Assembly (NCBI GenBank): GCA_031268395.1
Contig: JAIRXI010000151.1
Span: 1-5,984, forward strand
DNA length: 5,984 bases
From: Tannerella sp.
GTDB taxonomy: Bacteria; Bacteroidota; Bacteroidia; Bacteroidales; Tannerellaceae
Reading direction: 5' to 3'
Shown here: in pieces, positions 1-3,846 of the stretch
Layout: every line of letters begins with the position of its first letter
Numbering within the stretch: position 1 is the stretch's first letter
The notes under the pieces: generated by a model
Told to the model about the DNA's origin: nothing
Database searches by the model: none
What the model saw: only the letters and a program-made list of their open reading frames with translations
Translations under genes and position numbers: made by a program

Positions 1-18
1 ACTAAAAAAGGAAAATAT

Positions 19-26
19 CAAAAATA
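19..26 (-). promoter_or_regulatory. Possible -7 promoter box facing left out of the window
   Basis: On the minus strand TATTTTTG matches TAnnTTTG within an AT-rich stretch, at the spot where a leftward gene outside the window could begin. No -33 element is clear and the AT richness makes a chance match easy, so this is weak. Confidence 0.25.
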
Positions 27-58
27 CAAATAATATATATGCTATATTGGTGACATTG

Positions 59-239
59 GTCCCGGCCAGGGACGGAATGTTGGTAGAAAACGGCCCGCAG
101 CATAATCACCCCGCCCGGCGGGGGCGGAATGTGGTGGGACAACGGGGCACGTCGGACACATGCCGGGGCTATGTCCATCCGCTGTCTTACCCCGCGCGAA
201 ATAATTCCATTCTGATCACATTCCGTCCCTGGCCGGGAC
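59..239. repeat. 181-bp block bounded by perfect 22-bp inverted repeats
   Basis: The arms at 59-80 and 218-239 are exact reverse complements over 22 bases (GTCCCGGCC...GGAATGT). The left arm is itself part of a smaller dyad: ACATT 53-57 with AATGT 76-80, and GTCCC 59-63 with GGGAC 69-73. The interior is GC-rich, includes a CCCCG/CGGGG hairpin at 109-123 and has no coding capacity that I trust. It could be a miniature mobile element or a large structured repeat; no clear target duplication was seen. Confidence 0.7.
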
Positions 240-244
240 GGGCC

Positions 245-260
245 TTCCTTAACGATGAAC
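245..260 (+). repeat. Short interspersed repeat, copy 1 (TTCCTTAACGATGAAC)
   Basis: This 16-base sequence recurs exactly at 465-480. Its 12-base core TTAACGATGAAC recurs on the minus strand at 762-773, at the end of nfnB. It follows directly after the right arm of the 59-239 inverted repeat. Confidence 0.6.
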
Positions 261-335
261 GGGGTTTGCCGGGTACATTTCAAAATGTCGTTTTTCATAC
301 CTGTGCCCGTTATTGCAGGACAGCGCACCGTGCAC

Positions 336-415
336 CGTCATTGCGAACGCAGGGAAGCAATCGCCGATACACGCATGGATTGCTTCCTGCTCCGTTCCTC
401 GCAGTCGCAATGACG
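336..415. repeat. Palindromic REP-like interspersed repeat (CGTCATTGCGA...TCGCAATGACG)
   Basis: The outer arms CGTCATTGCGA (336-346) and TCGCAATGACG (405-415) are perfect 11-base inverted repeats. The inner arms GGAAGCAATC (353-362) and GATTGCTTCC (378-387) are perfect over ten bases. The sequence type, CATTGCGA...AAGCAATC...GATTGCTTC...TCGCAATGA, is a widespread family of small palindromic repeats in many bacterial phyla, known from memory by its spurious translations. It could form a long hairpin in RNA. No transposase is near, so it would be non-autonomous. Confidence 0.75.
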
Positions 416-464
416 ACGGAATTCGGCTTTTGAGACAGCCCCATATTGCGTTGCGGGCCGTTTT

Positions 465-480
465 TTCCTTAACGATGAAC
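465..480 (+). repeat. Short interspersed repeat, copy 2 (TTCCTTAACGATGAAC)
   Basis: This is an exact 16-base match to copy 1 at 245-260, in the same orientation. Its last three bases overlap the left end of the MITE-like element at 478-670. Confidence 0.6.
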
Positions 481-670
481 CTCCTTTCCACCTGATTTTA
501 ATAACAAAACAACCTCAGTAGCAAACAGGCATGAACCCTCCGGCAAAACCTCATTACCTTATTATTTATAACCGGAGAGTTAAGGAGGTAATGAGGTCCG
601 CCAGTATTATCATCTGCTGCTTGCCGCTACTGAGGTTGTTTTGTTATTAAAATGAAGTGGAAATGAGGTT
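478..670. mobile_element. MITE-like 193-bp element with 45-bp terminal inverted repeats
   Basis: The arms at 478-522 and 626-670 match at 42 of 45 positions as reverse complements, and the inner 28 (495-522 with 626-653) are perfect. A further perfect inverted pair, CCTCATTACC/GGTAATGAGG, sits inside at 549-558 and 587-596, so the whole element could form one long hairpin. The motif AACCTC begins at 478, 511 and 547 on the left, with inverted counterparts on the right (the innermost ending in GAGGTC). It has no open reading frame of note and no transposase. I found no convincing target-site duplication, so mobility is inferred from form only; a structured RNA or protein-binding site is an alternative. 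Confidence 0.7.
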
Positions 671-677
671 ATCTGTC

Positions 678-717
678 CGAAACGCAAGTTTGCCGTGCGG
701 CGGTCATAAGCGTTTCG
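678..717 (-). terminator. Possible weak hairpin downstream of nfnB
   Basis: CGAAACGC (678-685) and GCGTTTCG (710-717) form an eight-pair stem around a 24-base loop that contains a small GCC/GGC hairpin. It starts 39 bases past the nfnB stop. There is no T-tract after it in the direction of transcription, so it is not a classic intrinsic terminator, though it may protect the 3' end. Confidence 0.35.
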
Positions 718-750
718 TCCCCTGAACACATAGTTTTACCCGTGAAGCTT

Positions 751-773
751 CCCCGTTCATCGTTCATCGTTAA
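751..773 (-). repeat. Short interspersed repeat, copy 3, overlapping the nfnB stop codon
   Basis: Read on the minus strand it is TTAACGATGAAC followed by a second GATGAAC and then GGGG. Copy 1 (249-264) has the same sequence with one GATGAAC heptamer fewer. The copy encodes the last NfnB residues and its TGA stop (757-759). Confidence 0.55.
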
Positions 774-2226
774 TGACGTTCATGGCTGCGGCAGCTTTGC
801 GTCCGTCGCCCATGGCCAGGATGACGGTTGCCCCGCCCCGGACGATGTCGCCCCCGGCATATACGTCAGGCAAGTCGGTCTGCATCGTTTCCCGATTGAC
901 GATGACCGTGCCCCGCCTGTCAATATTCAGTCCCTTGAAGGCGGACGGAACCAGCGGATTGGGCGAGACGCCAATGGCCACAATGACCATATCTACGTCG
1001 ACCGTTTCGGTGGCGCCGGGAATCCCGACCGGACGTCGCCGACCGGAAACGTCCGGCTCGCCCAGCGCCATCTGCTGCAACACCATCTGCTTCACGCGCC
1101 CCTTTTCGTCGCCGATGTATTCGACGGGACTGTGCAGGTTCAGGAAGACGATGCCTTCTTCCCGGGCATGTCTCACTTCTTCGATACGGGCGGGCATTTC
1201 CTCTTCCGAACGTCGATAGACAATCATGGCCTTTTCGGCGCCCAGCCGCCGGGCGGTACGTACGGAGTCCATCGCCGTATTGCCCCCCCCGATGACGGCG
1301 ACGCGCCTGCCGAAGAGCACGGGCGTGTCCGTTTCGGCGCGGCTGGCTCCCATCAGGTTGACGCGCGTCAGGTATTCGTTGGAGGAGAGTACGCCGGCGA
1401 GATTTTCGCCCGGCAGGTTCATGAAGTTGGGCAGTCCGGCACCACTGGCGACGAATATGCCCCGGTATCCTTCGGCGTGCAGGTCTTCGTACGAAATCGT
1501 CTTCCCGACGACGCAATTCTTGACAAAGCGGACGCCCATCTGTTTCAGGATGTCGATCTCGATGTCGACAATGTCGTTCGGCAGGCGAAATTCGGGGATG
1601 CCGTATTTCAGGACGCCGCCAATTTCGTGTAATGCTTCATACACGGTCACCGCATATCCGAAGCGGGCCATGTCGCCGGCAAAGGACAGTCCGGCAGGGC
1701 CGGAACCAACGACGGCAATCCGCCGGCCGTTAGCCGGGGCGCAGGCGGGAATCGAAAGGTTGCCGGCCGTGCGCTCGCAGTCGGCGGCAAAGCGTTCAAG
1801 ATAGCCAATGGCAACGGGGTCGCTTTTCATCTTCAGATGGATACAGAGACTTTCGCACTGCTTTTCCTGCGGACAGACGCGGCCGCAGACGGCCGGCAGC
1901 GCGGAGGTTTGCTTCAGTACACGGGCGGCTTCGGGCAAGTCGCCCCGCTCGATGTTCTTGATAAATTCGGGAATGTTGATTTCTACCGGGCAGCCGGCCA
2001 TGCACGAGGGATCGGGACAGTCAAGGCAACGCGAGGCTTCGGTCTGGGCCTGCTCCGCGGTCAGGCCCAGGTTCACTTCTTCGTAACTGCGGCTGCGACG
2101 GAGGGCGTCAAGTTCCGGCATCTTCACGCGGGGAATGGCGATACGCTCCCTGTTCTTCATGCTCCGCCGCAGCGCTTCGCGCCAGGGGGTGTCGCGCCGG
2201 GCCTTCAACCAGTCTCTGTCAATCAT
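757..2226 (-). CDS. nfnB: NfnB: NADPH-side subunit of the NADH-dependent reduced ferredoxin:NADP+ oxidoreductase (GltD-like)
   Basis: The product has 489 residues and resembles the glutamate synthase small subunit family. Seen: an N-terminal iron-sulfur domain with two cysteine groups (C67, C70, C75, C79 and C114, C118, C124, C128), enough for two [4Fe-4S] clusters. An FAD-binding Rossmann motif GSGPAG follows at 174-179, then a second dinucleotide (NADPH) motif GGGNTAMD at 313-320 and a C-terminal FAD motif YAGGD near 456-460. Family knowledge: with NfnA this subunit oxidises reduced ferredoxin and NADH together to reduce NADP+, reversibly, by flavin-based bifurcation in the cytoplasm. The start ATG overlaps the nfnA stop as ATGA, with GGGAGG seven bases upstream inside nfnA. 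No glutamate synthase large subunit lies beside it, and the NfnA partner decides the call over GltD. The last residues (INDER) and the stop codon lie in a TTAACGATGAAC repeat that also occurs in the non-coding region to the left. Confidence 0.9.
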   Translation of the reverse strand: MIDRDWLKARRDTPWREALRRSMKNRERIAIPRVKMPELDALRRSRSYEEVNLGLTAEQAQTEASRCLDCPDPSCMAGCPVEINIPEFIKNIERGDLPEAARVLKQTSALPAVCGRVCPQEKQCESLCIHLKMKSDPVAIGYLERFAADCERTAGNLSIPACAPANGRRIAVVGSGPAGLSFAGDMARFGYAVTVYEALHEIGGVLKYGIPEFRLPNDIVDIEIDILKQMGVRFVKNCVVGKTISYEDLHAEGYRGIFVASGAGLPNFMNLPGENLAGVLSSNEYLTRVNLMGASRAETDTPVLFGRRVAVIGGGNTAMDSVRTARRLGAEKAMIVYRRSEEEMPARIEEVRHAREEGIVFLNLHSPVEYIGDEKGRVKQMVLQQMALGEPDVSGRRRPVGIPGATETVDVDMVIVAIGVSPNPLVPSAFKGLNIDRRGTVIVNRETMQTDLPDVYAGGDIVRGGATVILAMGDGRKAAAAMNVINDER

Positions 2227-3017
2227 TTCTCTGCCTCCCTGTAGGTGTTGAGCCGCAAGATCATTTCATCAAAATCTACTTCATGGGCGTCAAATTCCGG
2301 CCCGTCCACACAGACAAATTTCGTTTTCCCGCCGACGGTTACGCGGCAGGCGCCGCACATCCCGGTGCCGTCTACCATAATTGTATTCAGCGAGGCGACC
2401 GTCGGGACGGCATATTTTTTTGTCAGCAGCGCCACGAACTTCATCATCACCGCCGGGCCGACCGTGACGCAGAGGTCTACCCTCTCCCGCCGGATGACGT
2501 CTTCCACGCCGCCGGTGACAAGCCCTTTGCGGCCATACGAGCCGTCGTCGGTCATGACCTTCACTTCGTCGGAACATTTCCGGAGTTCGTCTTCCAGGAT
2601 GACCAGTTCTTTTGTCCGCGCAGCCAGGACGGTAATGACCCTGTTCCCGCTATTTTTCATTGCCGCTGCAATCGGCCACACCGGTGCGGCGCCCACACCG
2701 CCACATGCGCACAGGACGGTGCCAACGCGTTCGACATGCGTCGCCCTGCCCAGCGGCCCGACCAGGTCCGTGATTTCGTCTCCTTCGTTCAGGGCGCATA
2801 TCTTTGCCGTCGATTTCCCGGCCCGCTGTACCACCAGCGTGATCGTGCCCTTTCGCACGTCGGCCGCGGCAATGGTCAGGGGAATCCGCTCGCCGTATCT
2901 GCCGATCTTTACAATCACGAAATGACCGGCTTTCCCGGATCTGGCGATGAGAGGCGCCTCAATCTCCAGCCGGACTACGTTTTCCGAAAAAATGGCTTTC
3001 CCGACAATTCTGTTCAT
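2223..3017 (-). CDS. nfnA: NfnA: FAD/[2Fe-2S] NADH-side subunit of the NADH-dependent reduced ferredoxin:NADP+ oxidoreductase
   Basis: The product has 264 residues, a usual length for NfnA and the related dihydroorotate dehydrogenase electron-transfer subunit (PyrK-like) family. Seen: a ferredoxin-reductase-like beta-barrel with the FAD-binding motif RIPLT at 44-48, a pyridine-nucleotide-binding segment CGGVGAAP at 105-112, and a C-terminal [2Fe-2S] motif. The candidate cluster ligands in the last are D216, C221, C224 and C236. The aspartate in place of a fourth cysteine is, as I recall, the known NfnA arrangement. Family knowledge: this subunit handles NADH and passes electrons towards NfnB. 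The gene starts 24 bp after the GroES-like gene and overlaps nfnB by four bases, so translation of the two subunits is probably coupled. Databases often label this protein sulfide dehydrogenase or dihydroorotate dehydrogenase-like; the adjacent nfnB makes the Nfn reading most likely. No Shine-Dalgarno sequence is visible before the ATG. Confidence 0.9.
   Translation of the reverse strand: MNRIVGKAIFSENVVRLEIEAPLIARSGKAGHFVIVKIGRYGERIPLTIAAADVRKGTITLVVQRAGKSTAKICALNEGDEITDLVGPLGRATHVERVGTVLCACGGVGAAPVWPIAAAMKNSGNRVITVLAARTKELVILEDELRKCSDEVKVMTDDGSYGRKGLVTGGVEDVIRRERVDLCVTVGPAVMMKFVALLTKKYAVPTVASLNTIMVDGTGMCGACRVTVGGKTKFVCVDGPEFDAHEVDFDEMILRLNTYREAEK
2234..2239 (-). promoter_or_regulatory. Possible Shine-Dalgarno sequence of nfnB inside the nfnA 3' end
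   Basis: On the minus strand GGGAGG lies seven bases before the nfnB ATG, within the last codons of nfnA. Bacteroidota genes usually lack such sites, and the two other starts in this window have none. Together with the ATGA stop/start overlap it may favour reinitiation and equal subunit synthesis. It may also be a by-product of the encoded Arg-Glu-Ala, so this is an inference. Confidence 0.4.
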
Positions 3018-3041
3018 GATGGGTTGTTCACACGGTTATCG

Positions 3042-3428
3042 TCATTCAAACAGGCCCTCGTCACGTATCAGCATCAGGATGGCTGAATGGGGAACGATGA
3101 GGTACGTCTCATCGAAGAAACGGATTTCGCAGGCGGCGTTCTGCAAATAGACCGCCAGGTCGCCTTCGTGCGCCTGAAGCGGGAGGTAGTGTACTTCGTC
3201 GTTTCCTTTCCTTTTCCACACCTCGGATTCGTCCGTTTGCGAAGGAAGCGGATAGCCCGGCCCGATCCGGATGATATAGCCACTCTGGATTTTTTCGCCC
3301 TGCTCTACGGTGGGTGGGAGGTACAAGCCTGATTTGGTCTGTTTCCGGGGATGCTTCGGCTTGATCAGCACCTTGTCGCCTATCATGTGAAACTTCTCCG
3401 TATCCTTTTGATCAATCGTCAAATGCAT
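3042..3428 (-). CDS. Divergent GroES-like (Cpn10 family) co-chaperonin protein
   Basis: The product has 128 residues. The core from about 16 to 60 follows the Cpn10 pattern: IGDKVLIKP at 16-24, then TKSGLYLPP, where canonical GroES has its mobile loop and hydrophobic tripeptide, then a GYIIRIGPG strand. A segment near the C-terminus (YLIVPHSAILML) matches the YLILRESDILAII-like end of GroES. It is about 30 residues longer than ordinary GroES, with an N-terminal extension of about 15 residues and a charged insertion after GPGYPLP. It is therefore probably a paralogue and not the main GroES; no groEL is beside it. It is the first gene of the operon with nfnA and nfnB. Its job is unknown: it may assist folding or complex assembly, but that is inference from position only. 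The ATG at 3428 is preceded by an AT-rich leader of about 20 bases after a clear -7 promoter box; the nearby upstream ATG is in another frame and soon hits a stop. Confidence 0.85.
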   Translation of the reverse strand: MHLTIDQKDTEKFHMIGDKVLIKPKHPRKQTKSGLYLPPTVEQGEKIQSGYIIRIGPGYPLPSQTDESEVWKRKGNDEVHYLPLQAHEGDLAVYLQNAACEIRFFDETYLIVPHSAILMLIRDEGLFE

Positions 3429-3453
3429 CGTTCATTTATTTATAATCGGGAGG

Positions 3454-3461
3454 CAAAGATA
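3454..3461 (-). promoter_or_regulatory. Bacteroidota-type -7 promoter box for the groES-like/nfnA/nfnB operon
   Basis: On the minus strand the sequence is TATCTTTG, a full match to the Bacteroidota -7 consensus TAnnTTTG. It ends 25 bases before the ATG of the GroES-like gene, leaving a short leader of about 20 bases. A T-rich stretch lies just upstream (CCGGTTTTTTCCT), but I see no good TTG-type -33 element at the usual distance. The three following genes are tightly packed with no other such box between them, so this is the likely promoter of the whole operon. Confidence 0.65.
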
Positions 3462-3516
3462 AGGAAAAAACCGGACAGGCAGCGGCGAGGCAGGAATTAG
3501 TGATAAAAGAAGAAGA

Positions 3517-3536
3517 CCGGCTTGCATGGCAACCGG
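3517..3536. other. Short hairpin overlapping a competing hairpin
   Basis: CCGG-C-TTGC, a three-base loop, then GCAA-CCGG gives an eight-pair stem with one bulged C. The right half (GCAACCG, 3529-3535) can instead pair with CGGTTGC at 3548-3554, so the two folds exclude each other. It sits immediately left of the hairpin array. Whether it is transcribed is unknown. Confidence 0.5.
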
Positions 3537-3551
3537 GAAAATGCAATCGGT

Positions 3552-3633
3552 TGCGTCGCCGACGAAGGAGGCTTCGCGACACCGACGAAGGAGGCTTCGC
3601 GACATCGACGAAGGAGGCTTCGCGGGTGACGCA
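3552..3633 (+). repeat. Three-unit 23-bp tandem hairpin array enclosed by a 9-bp stem
   Basis: Units start at 3560, 3583 and 3606. The first two differ only in their last base, and the third matches for 19 bases. Each unit contains CGAAGGAGGCTTCG, a five-pair stem with a GAGG loop; units two and three add two more pairs around a bulged A. The array is bracketed by TGCGTCGCC (3552-3560) and GGTGACGCA (3625-3633), which pair over nine positions as RNA if one G-U is allowed, and only when read on the plus strand. The predicted plus-strand fold is thus a closing stem with three identical hairpins. The period is not a multiple of three, so it is not a coding repeat. It lies between two divergent promoter boxes and outside both predicted leaders. 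Confidence 0.75.
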
Positions 3634-3724
3634 GCCCATGGACATGTTGGGATAAAGTGATTCCGTCAAGGGATCTAAAAAAAGATTTGTCCGGGAAATG
3701 CCCGTCCGAGAGAAAAAAACTTTT

Positions 3725-3732
3725 TACCTTTG
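3725..3732 (+). promoter_or_regulatory. Bacteroidota-type -7 promoter box for the GH106 gene
   Basis: TACCTTTG matches TAnnTTTG exactly and faces the hydrolase gene. The start of transcription should be near 3738, giving a leader of about 108 bases with three short GC-rich hairpins: GCGG/CCGC at 3754-3764, CGCCG/CGGCG at 3764-3779 and CCGG/CCGG at 3789-3801. The first two share base 3764 and so compete at that position. The leader then becomes AT-rich before the ATG. A TTTG at 3686-3689 is too far upstream to be a normal -33 element, so that element is weak or absent. A regulated promoter needing an activator would fit a carbohydrate gene, but this is inference. Confidence 0.6.
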
Positions 3733-3846
3733 GCACGTATACAGCGGAGGAATGCGGATGCCGCGCCGGAAAGACGGCGGACGGTCGCCCGGAAACTCCG
3801 GATAACATACGGAAAGAAACATCATTTAAATCAGAAAAATTGGTAT

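Larger units (their letters stand above)
1..756. other. Gene-free, repeat-rich region downstream of nfnB
   Basis: Open frames here are short, overlap on both strands and run through inverted repeats, and none shows a recognisable domain. The first 50 bases are AT-rich; the rest is mixed. The region holds the separate repeats listed individually. It resembles an accumulation site for small non-autonomous repeats at the end of an operon. No tRNA, rRNA or transposase gene was seen. Confidence 0.7.
3429..3846. other. Divergent intergenic region between the nfn operon and the GH106 gene
   Basis: About 418 bases separate the two divergent starts. The region contains the two -7 boxes (3454-3461 leftward, 3725-3732 rightward), the competing hairpins at 3517-3554 and the tandem hairpin array at 3552-3633. 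A small CGGG/CCCG hairpin lies at 3692-3704. Short open frames on both strands run through the repeats and lack any protein-like signal. Confidence 0.7.

Noticed and set aside
87..464. 13-bp inverted repeat AAAACGGCCCGCA (87-99) with its complement at 452-464
   Set aside because: One such match is close to chance in a window of this size, and it does not coincide with the ends of any other element.
2..491. Short overlapping frames on both strands (up to 128 codons)
   Set aside because: They run through inverted and REP-like repeats, conflict with one another and resemble the spurious hypothetical proteins often called over such repeats.
478..670. Large palindrome as intrinsic terminator of nfnB
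   Set aside because: No T-tract follows the stem in the direction of nfnB transcription, and the arms are much longer than a usual terminator.
742..1632. Plus-strand open frame of 296 codons
   Set aside because: It lies antisense to nfnB, whose frame has clear iron-sulfur and FAD motifs. The plus-strand frame shows no domain and arises from the high GC content.
2283..3086. Plus-strand open frame of 267 codons
   Set aside because: It is antisense to nfnA and spans the gap into the GroES-like gene; no protein-like features were seen.
3560..3624. Possible miniature CRISPR array
   Set aside because: The three 23-bp units are directly tandem with no spacers, and no cas gene is present.
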